A DNA stretch of 64,000 bases from Fibrobacter sp. UWB10 (GTDB taxonomy: Bacteria; Fibrobacterota; Fibrobacteria; Fibrobacterales; Fibrobacteraceae). This document shows positions 8,529-17,608 of this stretch, in pieces. The position numbers were made by a program, and so were the translations under genes. The stretch is from assembly GCF_900182935.1 (NCBI RefSeq), contig NZ_FXUE01000005.1:1-64000 (forward strand). The letters are read 5' to 3'. The notes beneath the pieces are model-generated. The model did no database searches. It had not been told where the DNA came from and worked only from the letters and a program-made list of their open reading frames with translations. Numbering within the stretch: the stretch's first letter is position 1; each line of letters opens with the position of its first letter.

Positions 8529-10129
8529 TGCTCGCCGTAAAGAAATTCCTGTTGCACAAAGTGCAAAGCTATAAAGAAGCCTGCATCGCACACCCCGTGC
8601 GCATTTCGCTCTTTTGGCTTTCTTTGCTCATCGGAATTTTGGCAAGAACTTTCATGTTTGGTGAAGTCCCTGGCGACATCAACCAAGACGAAGCTTTTGC
8701 GGGCTACAACGCCTACACACTCTTGCATTACGCTAGGGATTCCTACGGCTACCGCCTGCCGGTTTACCTGACCGCATGGGGCTCCGGCATGAACGCGCTG
8801 GAATCTTACCTCATGATTCCCTTTGTCGCTCTTTTCGGGCTCAAGATTTGGGCAATCCGTTTGCCGATGCTTCTTGTCGGAATATTCTCGCTTGTCGCTG
8901 TATACAAGATTGTCCTGAGATTTTCGAACACCAAGTTCGCTTTGTTGGCGCTTTTCTTGGTCGCGATTTCGCCCTGGCATGTCATGCTTTCGCGCTGGGC
9001 ACTTGAATCGAATCTCGCTCCGGGATTTGTTCTGTTCGGAATTTTCTTTTTTATCTGGGGACTCGACAAACCCAAATACTTAATGTTTTCGGCCCTCAGT
9101 TTCGGGCTATCGCTTTACGCCTACGCCACCATTTGGGCCGTCGTTCCGTTTATCATTGTGGCATGTATCCTTTACGCAATCTGGACGCATGCGCTCTCTT
9201 TGAATCGCTACGTTTGGATTTCACTTGGCATTTTAATTGCGCTCGCATGCCCGCTCGTTCTTTTCCTTTTAGTCAACAAGGGCGTAATTAACGAAATCAA
9301 ACTCCCCTTCTTGAGCATTCCAAAGCTAGTCTATTTCCGCGACAGCGAAATTTCGTTCGCCAAGATTCCTGAAAATGCGGCAAACCTTTGGAACATTCTC
9401 AAAAACGAAAGCGATGGATTGCCTTGGAATTCCATTCGAAATTTCGGAATCTTTTACAAGGGCTTGATTGAGTTTTCTGCTGTCGGTCTTGGCATTTTCA
9501 TTTGGCAAACCATTCAAGACATTCGCAATCGCAGACTCGGTCTTTCGACATTCGTTATCATTTGGTTCTTGGCGGGCCTTACTATCGGGCTTTTGATTAA
9601 CGTGAACATCAACCGCGTCAACATTTTGTTTTTGCCCTTGCTGATTCTTGCCGCGCAAGGCATGATTATCACGGCCAAAGTCTCGCACCCCAAGATTCTT
9701 TATATTATGATTTTCGCCTTCTCACTTTCGTTTGCGGACTTTGAAAAGGAATACTTTACCACCTATAAAGATTCTATTGGCAAGCACTTTTGCGAAGGCC
9801 TTGAAGACGCCATGAATTTTGCACAGAGCAAAATGAAAAGCGGCATGCGAATGGTCGTAGACCCGAACACAAGCTACCCGCGCATTCTGTTCTTTGGCAA
9901 GGTTGATTTAGACTCATACCTTTCTACCGTAAACTACACGAATTTTCCAAGCGCCTTCTTGTACGTGCATTCGTTCGACAAGTACGACTTTACGAACGAT
10001 TTGAATCACGTTAGGTCAGACGTTATCTACCTGCAAGAAAACGACGAATTCCGCATGAATCGCCTGCAGGAATCCGGCTACAAAGTCAAGAATTTCGGGA
10101 AATACATTGTAGGCTATTCAGCCCAGTGA
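8528..10129 (+). CDS. GT-C (PMT/ArnT-like) membrane glycosyltransferase
   Basis: 533 aa, start overlapping the previous stop by one base. The first periplasmic loop contains DINQDEAFAGY, matching the acidic catalytic loop of GT39/GT83 (dolichyl-phosphate-mannose mannosyltransferase, ArnT) enzymes. It is followed by 'RLPMLLVGIFSLVAVY' and 'SPWHVMLSRWALESN', also typical of that family. About eleven membrane segments are visible. The C-terminal ~130 residues are soluble. It probably transfers a sugar from a polyprenyl-phosphate donor to a glycan, lipid or protein on the periplasmic side. The 3' end overlaps the convergent ribF gene by 16 bases. Confidence 0.8.
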   Translation: MLAVKKFLLHKVQSYKEACIAHPVRISLFWLSLLIGILARTFMFGEVPGDINQDEAFAGYNAYTLLHYARDSYGYRLPVYLTAWGSGMNALESYLMIPFVALFGLKIWAIRLPMLLVGIFSLVAVYKIVLRFSNTKFALLALFLVAISPWHVMLSRWALESNLAPGFVLFGIFFFIWGLDKPKYLMFSALSFGLSLYAYATIWAVVPFIIVACILYAIWTHALSLNRYVWISLGILIALACPLVLFLLVNKGVINEIKLPFLSIPKLVYFRDSEISFAKIPENAANLWNILKNESDGLPWNSIRNFGIFYKGLIEFSAVGLGIFIWQTIQDIRNRRLGLSTFVIIWFLAGLTIGLLINVNINRVNILFLPLLILAAQGMIITAKVSHPKILYIMIFAFSLSFADFEKEYFTTYKDSIGKHFCEGLEDAMNFAQSKMKSGMRMVVDPNTSYPRILFFGKVDLDSYLSTVNYTNFPSAFLYVHSFDKYDFTNDLNHVRSDVIYLQENDEFRMNRLQESGYKVKNFGKYIVGYSAQ

Positions 10130-11031
10130 TTGCCGTTGTAATTGCGGGCGGTATCGGCGTCCATGCCAATCTGGCGCACCAGATCGTCCAAGCTCGGGAA
10201 CTTCTGTTCGGGGCGTAAATAAGCCATCAAGTCAAGTACCATCGGGCGGCCGTAAATGTCTTCGTTAAAGTCGAGCAGGTAAGCTTCGATAGCCAAGCGC
10301 TGGTTGCCAGTAGAAGGCTGCGTGCCAATGTTCACCACCGCACGGAAGCAACGTTCATCATGCGCACCATCGGCATCGACACCACCCGGGAGGCGGGCGG
10401 TTGCCACATACACGCCATGCTTGGGCAAGAACTTGTACTTTCCCACCTGAAGGTTCGCAGTCGGGAAACCGATGGTATGGCCCAAGCGCTTGCCTTCGAC
10501 AATCGTTCCGGACAAACGATACGGGCGGCCCAAATAAGTTTGCGCGCGCGAAACATCGCCATTCAAAAGCGCATTTCGCACAGCAGAAGAACTCACGCGT
10601 TCACCCTTGTGGAGCACAATCGAAAGCATGGCCGTCGAAAGTTCCGGGAAGGCTGCGGTAATGGTTTCGTAGTTACCCTTGCCGCCGGCGCCAAAGCAAT
10701 GGTCGTGTCCAAAGAACATGGAGCACACGCCGCGTTTTTCAATCAGTTCCTGACGAACGAATACATCGAACGGGAGCTTTGCCACTTCGGGCGTAAACGG
10801 GAGCACCAAAAATTCAAGGCCCAGGCTTTCGATAAATTCGCGCTTTTCTTCGGTAGTCGTGAGGAGCAGCGGATCGCCAGGAGTGCGCAGCACATAGTTG
10901 GAATGCGGTTCAAAGCTTATGACGGTAGGCTTCAAGCCGTTCACTTCGGCAACAGCCTTAAGCGTGCGGAAAAGCGCCTGGTGTCCCAGGTGGCATCCGT
11001 CAAAATTACCCATCGTCACAGCACGCTTCAT
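10114..11031 (-). CDS. ribF: Bifunctional riboflavin kinase / FAD synthetase
   Basis: 305 aa from ATG 11031, chosen for the GAGG five bases upstream. It phosphorylates riboflavin to FMN and adenylates FMN to FAD in the cytoplasm. The N-terminal FAD synthetase half shows the nucleotidyltransferase motif GNFDGCHLGHQ (residues 8-18) and 'GHDHCFGAGGKGN' near 110. The link 'SSSAVRNALL' leads into the C-terminal flavokinase barrel with 'GRPYRLSGTI' and the GFPTANL motif near 205. Last gene of the rimP-nusA-infB-rbfA-truB operon, separated from truB by a palindromic repeat; truB-ribF linkage is common in bacteria. Confidence 0.95.
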   Translation of the reverse strand: MKRAVTMGNFDGCHLGHQALFRTLKAVAEVNGLKPTVISFEPHSNYVLRTPGDPLLLTTTEEKREFIESLGLEFLVLPFTPEVAKLPFDVFVRQELIEKRGVCSMFFGHDHCFGAGGKGNYETITAAFPELSTAMLSIVLHKGERVSSSAVRNALLNGDVSRAQTYLGRPYRLSGTIVEGKRLGHTIGFPTANLQVGKYKFLPKHGVYVATARLPGGVDADGAHDERCFRAVVNIGTQPSTGNQRLAIEAYLLDFNEDIYGRPMVLDLMAYLRPEQKFPSLDDLVRQIGMDADTARNYNGNHWAE

Positions 11032-11043
11032 TTTTACCTCATT

Positions 11044-11077
11044 TGTCATTCCCGACTTGGTCGGGAATCTCCTTTTT
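11044..11077 (-). repeat. REP-like palindrome, copy A
   Basis: Stem TTCCCGAC/GTCGGGAA followed by ATCTCC and T5 (plus-strand reading). It lies between truB and ribF and touches the truB stop codon. Same family as 45059-45093 and 54880-54911. In the minus direction it reads A5-GGAGAT-palindrome-ACA. Confidence 0.75.
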
Positions 11078-12077
11078 ACCCATCTTCTCCGAGATAGAAC
11101 TTAGGTTTGATTCTTCCCGGTTCATAGTGGCACAGGCTCAAGACTTCACCTTGCATGTTCGCGGCAAACACATGGCCCTCGGGGCCTACGCCCTCGACTT
11201 TCTCTTTCCACGGCAACCAATTACCCTGGCGAATCACAGCCACCTGTTCGTCAGTAAGGCGCACCACAGGAAAGTCGAGCACCGCATCGACCGGCAACAG
11301 ATTTTCACGGGTCAGGTTCTCACCACGCACAGCCTTATCCAGCGTCACATTGCCGATGCGGTGTCTGCGTATCTGCGATACGCATGCGTAGGTTCCAAGC
11401 GCACGCCCGATATCGCGACCGAGCGCACGAATGTAAGTTCCCTTAGAGCATTCGCAAATCAAATCAAAGGTCGCAAATTCCTTGCCGGAGCAGCCTTCAG
11501 TCACTTCGCCCTCGCCAATCACCTTGAGTTCGCCAATGTGAATCTTGCGGGGTTTCAATTCAATGTTACGGCCACGTTCCATCAAGTCGCTGGCACGCAC
11601 GCCGTTGATTTTTACGGCGCAATACTTCGGCGGCACCTGTTCAATATCGCCCGTAAATCTCGGCAGAACACTTTTAAGAGCGTCGCTCAAAGTGCAACAA
11701 GTTTTATCTAGCGAAGGCTGCGAATTGCTAAGAGAGCATTCGTCGGCCGAAGACCGAGGCCATGCGAGCGTGCAATTTGCAGCCGAAGCCTCTAAAACAC
11801 GTTCATCCTGAGCGACGACTTCACCATCCCATTCCAGGGTGTCGGTTTCGTAGCCCAAATGCAGCCTAAAGCTATAGCACTTGTCCTTGGCTTCGATAAA
11901 GGGCAACAGTCGCGTGCAGCGGCCCGTAGCCGCTATAATCAAGCCAGAGGCACGCAAATCCAGCGTGCCTGCATGGCCCACGCGCTTCGTAGAAAAGACC
12001 CTTTTCAGTGGGAAAAGGGCCTTAAAAGAAGTTTCGCCAGCAATCTTGTCCAAAAGAACGAAGCCGGAATTGCTCAA
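11076..12077 (-). CDS. truB: tRNA pseudouridine-55 synthase
   Basis: 333 aa, apparent TTG start at 12077 immediately after the rbfA stop. It makes pseudouridine 55 in the T-loop of tRNAs. The catalytic block HAGTLDLRASGLI (residues about 35-47) carries the nucleophilic Asp; the usual Pro after it is Leu here. Then come 'YSFRLHLGYETDTLEWDG' near 70-87, the 'QVPPKYCAVKINGVRA' block, and 'CSKGTYIRALGRDIG'. Odd feature: between 'GEVV' and the 'FTGDIEQVPP' block there are about 50 residues, Cys/Ser-rich and unlike the family, where roughly half that length is usual. This looks like an in-frame insertion. Confidence 0.93.
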   Translation of the reverse strand: MSNSGFVLLDKIAGETSFKALFPLKRVFSTKRVGHAGTLDLRASGLIIAATGRCTRLLPFIEAKDKCYSFRLHLGYETDTLEWDGEVVAQDERVLEASAANCTLAWPRSSADECSLSNSQPSLDKTCCTLSDALKSVLPRFTGDIEQVPPKYCAVKINGVRASDLMERGRNIELKPRKIHIGELKVIGEGEVTEGCSGKEFATFDLICECSKGTYIRALGRDIGRALGTYACVSQIRRHRIGNVTLDKAVRGENLTRENLLPVDAVLDFPVVRLTDEQVAVIRQGNWLPWKEKVEGVGPEGHVFAANMQGEVLSLCHYEPGRIKPKFYLGEDG

Positions 12078-12431
12078 TTACAAGTCCCCTTTCTGCTTCA
12101 GTTCGGCCAGAATGCTTTCGATATGCATGGCGTGTTCCAAGTTTTCATCCAGAACAAAATTCAGTTCCGGAATCTTACGGATCTTAAGCGCCTTGCCTAA
12201 AACAGTGCGGATATAACCCGCCGAATTCTTGAGGCCAATCAGCGAATCACGCTTTTCCTTGTCGGAACCCATCACAGACACCATGACCTTTGCGTAGCTC
12301 AGGTCATCGGTAATCGTGACGCGTGTGATGCTGGCGAGGCTGCTCACACGAGGATCCTTCAAGCCCTTCTGCAAGAGCTTGCCGATTTCCTCGCGGAACT
12401 GTTCGTCCAATCTGTCAGTTCTACGACTCAT
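12078..12431 (-). CDS. rbfA: Ribosome-binding factor A
   Basis: 117 aa from ATG 12431, preceded by GAGGAG; this start overlaps the end of infB by 11 bases, consistent with translational coupling. A longer reading to 12482 is possible but has no RBS. RbfA is a cold-shock 30S maturation factor with a KH-like fold. Family features: basic N-terminus MSRRTDRLDEQFREEI, 'DPRVSSLASITRVTITDDLSYAKVMVSV' region, and 'IRKIPELNFVLDENLEHA' near the end. Length is typical. It sits between infB and truB, the usual bacterial order. Confidence 0.95.
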   Translation of the reverse strand: MSRRTDRLDEQFREEIGKLLQKGLKDPRVSSLASITRVTITDDLSYAKVMVSVMGSDKEKRDSLIGLKNSAGYIRTVLGKALKIRKIPELNFVLDENLEHAMHIESILAELKQKGDL

Positions 12432-15400
12432 TGGACTCCTCAGCCTTCTTGGCCTTTTCTTCGGCTTCTTCGCGGGCGACATCCTTCAGGGTACGGGCAA
12501 CCTTGACTTCCTTGAAGAAGATCAAGCTATCGCCTTCCTTGATGTCTTCGTAACCCTTAAGACCGATACCGCATTCAAAGCCACGAGCGACAGACTTGAC
12601 GTCGTCCTTCATGCGCTTCAAGGACTGGACCACGGTCGTACCGAGTTCCACGCCGTTGCGGTACACGCGCACATGACTGGTACGGTCGACTTCGCCGTCG
12701 GTAACCATACAGCCTGCGATGAGACCGATCTTCGGAATCTTGAACACCTGGCGAATTTCGGCTTCGCCGGAGAGTTCTTCGCGCATGGTCGGCTTCAAGA
12801 GGCCTTCCACAGCGTTGGTGATATCTTCAATGCAGTCGTAAATCACGCGGTAGTTGCGGATTTCGATGCCTTCCTTCTGGGCCATTTCGCGGATAGAGAG
12901 CGACGGCATCAAGTGGAAGGAAATAATGATTGCCTGTGCGGTCGTAGCGAGCAAGATATCGGATTCCGTAATGGTACCCACACCCTTACGGATAATGTTG
13001 ACGCGCACTTCCTTGTTGGTAAGCTTTTCGAGGCTTGCAGCAAGAGCTTCTGCAGAACCGCCCACGTCGGCCTTAACAATAAGGTTGAGTTCGGAGAGTT
13101 TACCTTCCTTACGATCGTTGAAGGTATCTTCCAAAGTCTTCACGTTACGAGAACGCAGGTCGCGTTCACGAGCAGCCATACGGCGCTTAGAGGCAATTTC
13201 ACGTGCAGTCTTTTCATCTTCGACCACGATCAAGTCATCACCGGCCTGCGGAGTACCGTCAAAGCCGAGCACCTGACACGGAGCAGACGGAGGAGCTTCC
13301 TTCATCTGTTCGCCACGTTCGTTAAACATAGCACGGACACGACCAGCGTAAATACCGCAAACGAACGGGTCACCCACATGGAGCGTACCGTTCTGCACGA
13401 GGATCGTAGCCATAGAACCCTTACCCACGTCGAGCTTGGATTCCACCACGGCACCGCGAGCGTGAGCTTCTGGATTAGCCTTGAGTTCGAGCACTTCAGC
13501 TTCGAGGGCGAGCGTTTCCAAAAGGTCGTCCATGCCCTGGCCCGTACGTGCAGAAACTTCGATACAGCTGGTAGAACCACCCCACTGTTCCACTTCCACG
13601 CCGCGTTCAGCGAGCTGGGCGCGAATCTTGTCGGGGTTAGCGGTCGGCAAGTCGATCTTCGTGATAGCCACGACCATCGGCACCTTTTCGCGCTTGGCAA
13701 GTTCAATAGATTCAACAGTCTGCGGCATCACCATGGAGTCGGCAGCCACCACAAGCACGATCACGTCGGTCACCTGAGAACCGCGAGCACGCATAGCACT
13801 GAATGCTTCGTGACCCGGGGTATCGAGGAAGGTCACCTTACCCTGCTTGGTAGTGACTTCGTATGCACCGATGTGCTGCGTAATACCACCCGATTCGCCG
13901 GACACCACGTGGGTCTTACGAATCCAGTCGAGCAAAGAAGTTTTACCGTGGTCAACGTGGCCCATCACCGTCACCACCGGGTGACGCGGCTTCAGGTTTT
14001 CAGAAGATTCTTCTTCCACGCCGAGCACTTCTTCTTCGTATTCTTCCATCAGCTGGGCTTCGTAACCGAATTCGTCAGCCAAGAGCTGGATGGTTTCAAA
14101 ATCGAGGCGGGCGTTGATGGTCACCATCATGCCCATTTCCATGCACTTCGCAATCACGCGGGCCGGCATCTGGTCCATAAGGCCAGCGAGTTCGCCCACA
14201 GTGATAAAGTCGGAAGTCTTGAGGATTTTCTTTTCTTCGCCGGAATTATTGTCGTTGTGTTCCTTGCGATAAACTTTCTTGACAGGCTTCTTGGAAAGGT
14301 CTGCCATCACGCGAGAAACGTTCTGACGTACGGCTTCCTGCTGGAGCTCCTTCTGTTGCTCCATGCGGTCCTTGCCGTTATTGCGACGGTTCTTGTCATT
14401 CTGACCGTGACGGCCGTTCTGCTGCTTGCCACCCTTGCCGCCCTGGTTCTGGCCACCAAAGCCCTGGGCTGCATTGTTGCTAGCGTTAAAGGCGTCTTGC
14501 ATCGAGTTGCCGGTAAAGCCACCCGTGCGGCCCGTAAAGGTACGGCCACCATTGTTGTTGCCGCCATTGCCATTACGGTTGTCGTTACGGCGATTGCCGT
14601 TGCGGTTGTCGCCATTGTTGTTCGAAAGGCGACCAAAAGTTCCTGTATAACCCTGCTGGTTACCGTTGTTGTTACGGTGACCGCCGCGAGTTGCCTGAGC
14701 CTGTTGCTGAGACTTCTTGATACGAGCAAGAATAGCTTCGTCAGGTTTGAACACCTGAGCCTTCATCGGAGGCTGCTTGAGTTCCATGCCCGGGGTAACC
14801 ATGGCAGGCTTTGCAACGGCAGGAGCTGCTGCGGGAGCAGGAGCGGCCGGCTTAGCAGCGGGAGCTGCAGGGGCTTCAGCCTTCGGGGCTGCGGGAGCTG
14901 CCGGAGCAGGCTTTGCTGCGACGGGAGCGGCCGGAGCCTTCGGGGCGACCGGTGCGGCGGGCTTTGCGGCCGGAGCAGGTGCTGCGGCAGGGGCTTCAGC
15001 CTTCGGAGCCGGTGCTGCAGGAGCAGCAGGTTTCACTTCGGGAGCCTTCGGGGCAGGAGCCGGAGTTTCAGCCTTCGGGGCAACAGGTGCTGCCTTCGGA
15101 GCTTCGGCAGCAGCCGGAGCCTCGGCCTTCGGGGCAGCGGGCTTCACCGTTGCGGCAGGCTTTGCTGCAGCAGGCTTCTTCGTTCTAATCAGCTTGGCCT
15201 TCAACTTGCCATCGCCAGCCGAAGCAGACTCGTTCTTCTTGTCGGAAGAAGCATTGGAAGTTTCGGCGGAAGATGCCTTTTTCAGATTCTTGTTGCGGGC
15301 TTCAGCCTTCTGGCGTTCCGCCTCGGCATCTGCTTCGATTTTCTCATAGTCCTTAGCGTCAAGCTTAGACACCTGAGTACGGACAGCAACACCCGCATCA

Positions 15401-15483
15401 CGAAGCAGCTTCATCACGACATCAACCTTGACGCCGTGTTCCTTTGCCCAATCTACTGGTTTAATTTGTTCTTCATTAGCCAT
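12421..15483 (-). CDS. infB: Translation initiation factor IF-2
   Basis: 1020 aa, longer than most IF-2 proteins. It is the GTPase that delivers initiator tRNA to the 30S subunit. Order: IF2_N-like helical domain (residues 1-60); a long Ala/Pro/Lys low-complexity stretch (about 95-240); an Asn/Gly-rich stretch (about 265-370); a second IF2_N-like region (about 420-490); then the GTPase with G1 GHVDHGKT near 507, G3 DTPGHEAF, G4 ITKID and G5 SARTGQG; then domains II-IV. The low-complexity DNA is GC-rich and repetitive and throws long open frames on the opposite strand. Located between nusA and rbfA. Confidence 0.97.
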   Translation of the reverse strand: MANEEQIKPVDWAKEHGVKVDVVMKLLRDAGVAVRTQVSKLDAKDYEKIEADAEAERQKAEARNKNLKKASSAETSNASSDKKNESASAGDGKLKAKLIRTKKPAAAKPAATVKPAAPKAEAPAAAEAPKAAPVAPKAETPAPAPKAPEVKPAAPAAPAPKAEAPAAAPAPAAKPAAPVAPKAPAAPVAAKPAPAAPAAPKAEAPAAPAAKPAAPAPAAAPAVAKPAMVTPGMELKQPPMKAQVFKPDEAILARIKKSQQQAQATRGGHRNNNGNQQGYTGTFGRLSNNNGDNRNGNRRNDNRNGNGGNNNGGRTFTGRTGGFTGNSMQDAFNASNNAAQGFGGQNQGGKGGKQQNGRHGQNDKNRRNNGKDRMEQQKELQQEAVRQNVSRVMADLSKKPVKKVYRKEHNDNNSGEEKKILKTSDFITVGELAGLMDQMPARVIAKCMEMGMMVTINARLDFETIQLLADEFGYEAQLMEEYEEEVLGVEEESSENLKPRHPVVTVMGHVDHGKTSLLDWIRKTHVVSGESGGITQHIGAYEVTTKQGKVTFLDTPGHEAFSAMRARGSQVTDVIVLVVAADSMVMPQTVESIELAKREKVPMVVAITKIDLPTANPDKIRAQLAERGVEVEQWGGSTSCIEVSARTGQGMDDLLETLALEAEVLELKANPEAHARGAVVESKLDVGKGSMATILVQNGTLHVGDPFVCGIYAGRVRAMFNERGEQMKEAPPSAPCQVLGFDGTPQAGDDLIVVEDEKTAREIASKRRMAARERDLRSRNVKTLEDTFNDRKEGKLSELNLIVKADVGGSAEALAASLEKLTNKEVRVNIIRKGVGTITESDILLATTAQAIIISFHLMPSLSIREMAQKEGIEIRNYRVIYDCIEDITNAVEGLLKPTMREELSGEAEIRQVFKIPKIGLIAGCMVTDGEVDRTSHVRVYRNGVELGTTVVQSLKRMKDDVKSVARGFECGIGLKGYEDIKEGDSLIFFKEVKVARTLKDVAREEAEEKAKKAEESNES

Positions 15484-15513
15484 GAATAGCTTCCAATGTT
15501 CCTTTTTTAAAAA

Positions 15514-16683
15514 TTAGCGAGCAGCCTTACGGTTCTGGTTAAAATCGGCAGCGGACGGAGAGGTAATCTTAGCCTTCGTTTCGTCGTCCTTCTGGTTCCA
15601 TTCGTTTTCACCGAACACGTCGAGGTTACGCTGCACGAGTTCTGCAGCGAGCTTCACGTTCTGGCCGTTCTTGCCAATTGCAAGTGCGAGGTTTTCGTCG
15701 CTGATAATCACCACGGTGCGGCGGGTTTCGGGCACGTGAATCAGCTTGATCACGTTAGCCGGAGTAAGGGCACGAGTAATGAAGGTATCCAGATCCGGAT
15801 TCCACTGCACGATGTCGATACGTTCGTTACCGAGTTCGCGCACAATCGTCTGCACGCGGGCACCCTTCATGCCGACGCATGCGCCGACCGGGTCAATCTT
15901 TTCGTCACGGGAATACACGGCAATCTTGGCGCGGAAACCCGGTTCGCGGGCAACACCCTTGATTTCGACCGTACCTTCATAAATTTCGGGAACTTCCTGA
16001 CGGAAGAGTTCCTTGAGGAAGTCACCGTTAGCGCGGGACAGCACCACCTGGGCACCGTTCTTGGAGGATTCTTCCACGCGGGCAATCACAGCCTTAATAG
16101 AGTTACCCTGAGCCCAACGTTCGCGACGAATCTGTTCGCGAGCCGGAATCATAGCTTCGGTCTGCTTGCCGAGCTTCACGATGATGTTACTTTGTTCAAG
16201 GCGGAGCACTTCACCGCTCACCATGGTACCGATACGGCTACGGTAGGTGTCCATGATCTTCTGGCGTTCGGCATCGCGAATCTGCTGGTTCAGGAGCTGC
16301 TTTGCAGTCTGAATGGCCTGACGACCGAATGCAGAGATAGGAATTTCCATTTCGAGGAAGTCACCCGGCTGAGCGTCTTCGTTAAAGTCGCGGGCTTCTT
16401 CAACCAGCATGTAACCCTTGTCGAGTTCTTCCACTTCGGCAGCGGTCATGTTCGGGTCGTAGTCCGGATAGTCATCCACAACGGCCACGCGCAGATAAAC
16501 GTGAACTTCGTTCGTTTCCATGTCGAAATCCACATCGATCTTCTTTTCGATGTGCAAGTACTTACGGGCCGCCGTGATCAGCGCTTCCTTCAGCGCGTTC
16601 AGCACAACGGAATCATCCATATCCTTGGCTTCGACAACACCTTTCAGCACTTCGAGCAAGTTAACCTTCGGTTCGTTCTTCAT
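15514..16683 (-). CDS. nusA: Transcription termination/antitermination factor NusA
   Basis: 389 aa from ATG 16683 with AGGAAGG upstream. NusA binds RNA polymerase and nascent RNA and controls pausing, termination and antitermination. Visible: N-terminal polymerase-binding domain (1-130), S1 domain ('GTMVSGEVLRLEQSNIIVKLG' region about 150-200), KH1 ('DPVGACVGMKGARVQTIVREL' about 265-290) and KH2 ('LALAIGKNGQNVKLAAEL' about 330-350). The C-terminal acidic repeats of E. coli NusA are absent, as in many other bacteria. Between rimP and infB. Confidence 0.96.
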   Translation of the reverse strand: MKNEPKVNLLEVLKGVVEAKDMDDSVVLNALKEALITAARKYLHIEKKIDVDFDMETNEVHVYLRVAVVDDYPDYDPNMTAAEVEELDKGYMLVEEARDFNEDAQPGDFLEMEIPISAFGRQAIQTAKQLLNQQIRDAERQKIMDTYRSRIGTMVSGEVLRLEQSNIIVKLGKQTEAMIPAREQIRRERWAQGNSIKAVIARVEESSKNGAQVVLSRANGDFLKELFRQEVPEIYEGTVEIKGVAREPGFRAKIAVYSRDEKIDPVGACVGMKGARVQTIVRELGNERIDIVQWNPDLDTFITRALTPANVIKLIHVPETRRTVVIISDENLALAIGKNGQNVKLAAELVQRNLDVFGENEWNQKDDETKAKITSPSAADFNQNRKAAR

Positions 16684-16698
16684 AACATGACCTTCCTA

Positions 16699-17145
16699 TT
16701 ATATTTGTACATCCACTTTTGCCACCAGCACTTCGCTGCGGGGCACAACCACGTCACCGGCATTGCCTTTCAGGGTGAGCGTCAAATTTTCTTCGTCAGC
16801 AGCCACGAGCTTGCCTGTAACAGGCTTACCGGTACTGCGGGTTACTCGCAGGAATCGTCCGATATTGCGGGTAAAATCAGCAACCGACTTAAGGGGGCGG
16901 TCTAACCCCGGCGACGACACTTCCAAAGTGTAGGCACCTTCGATAATATCCGGATCAGCATCCAGGGCATCAGAGAGGTGACGGCTCACGTTCGAGCAAT
17001 CATCGATTGTCACCCCTTCGGGCTTGTCTATGTAAAGGCGCAGCGTTTTACGTTTGCCTGCGCGGAACATGTCCTGTTCCACCAATGTCACGCCGGCGGC
17101 TTCGCATGCCTGGGCGATTAACGTATCCAATTTCTGGGCTACCAA
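16699..17145 (-). CDS. rimP: Ribosome maturation factor RimP
   Basis: 148 aa from a TTG at 17145, supported by GAGG five bases upstream. RimP is needed for maturation of the 30S subunit. The sequence shows the family's N-terminal alpha/beta domain ('LRLYIDKPEGVTIDDCSNVSRHLSDALD' region), the highly conserved 'YTLEVSSPGLDRPLK' block near 85-100, and a C-terminal SH3-like domain (about 105-148). First gene of the operon that continues with nusA, infB, rbfA, truB and ribF. No clear promoter; the sequence upstream is AT-rich. Confidence 0.95.
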   Translation of the reverse strand: MVAQKLDTLIAQACEAAGVTLVEQDMFRAGKRKTLRLYIDKPEGVTIDDCSNVSRHLSDALDADPDIIEGAYTLEVSSPGLDRPLKSVADFTRNIGRFLRVTRSTGKPVTGKLVAADEENLTLTLKGNAGDVVVPRSEVLVAKVDVQI

Positions 17146-17302
17146 ATAGACCTCGTATAATAAACGGCGTTCGCATACGGCCCCGAAATCTGCTCATTTA
17201 AGCCTAAATCGAGTCCACGAACGTCAAGACAGACCAAATAGAGAAATTTTTTTGGCCTTAGGCAACCGGATTAACAGAAAATGAGGGCGAAAACGGACAA
17301 TT

Positions 17303-17356
17303 AGAGATGTGAGATGTGGAATGTGAGATTAATTTCTCATTGCACATTTCACATTA
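17303..17356. repeat. Short intergenic ATGTGAGA-type palindromic repeat
   Basis: A run of GTGAGATGTGGAATGTGAGA is followed, after a short spacer, by the near-complement TTCTCATTGCACATTTCACA. The same motif family reappears at 31376-31453. It forms an AT-rich cruciform or RNA hairpin; no gene inside. Confidence 0.6.
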
Positions 17357-17390
17357 CTTCCTACTATTCTGTAATTACTACATTTGGCGC

Positions 17391-17603
17391 ATGGCTTATG
17401 TACTTTTGATTCTCGCTTCTTTGATTGGCCTCGCCGGCTGTGCCTATTTTTTACGCAAGAACATTCTTGTGATTCGCGAAAAGAACAAAAACGAACCCAA
17501 GGCCTACAAGCGTAAGCTCAACTACGTTCTCACCGGACTTTGGTACGGCTACCTGACGATTTTCTTCCTGGGCCTTACAATTAACAACCTAGGCAATTGG
17601 TAA
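17391..17603 (+). CDS. Small two-helix membrane protein (70 aa)
   Basis: ATG 17391. Two hydrophobic helices (about residues 2-22 and 48-66) flank a basic loop (RKNILVIREKNKNEPKAYKRK), giving a small inner-membrane hairpin. Family not recognised; no strong RBS. It is preceded by the palindromic repeat at 17303-17356 and is convergent with the Nudix gene. Amino-acid composition and membrane topology argue that it is real, but function is unknown. Confidence 0.5.
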   Translation: MAYVLLILASLIGLAGCAYFLRKNILVIREKNKNEPKAYKRKLNYVLTGLWYGYLTIFFLGLTINNLGNW

Positions 17604-17608
17604 AATCT

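Noticed and set aside
14777-15349. Ala/Gly-rich plus-strand ORF
   Set aside because: Mirror of the IF-2 Ala/Pro linker; no independent coding evidence.
12316-15489. Plus-strand open frame of over 1000 codons
   Set aside because: Antisense of infB, which has full IF-2 motifs. The frame stays open because of GC-rich Ala/Pro low-complexity codons; its translation is His/Arg-rich without domains.
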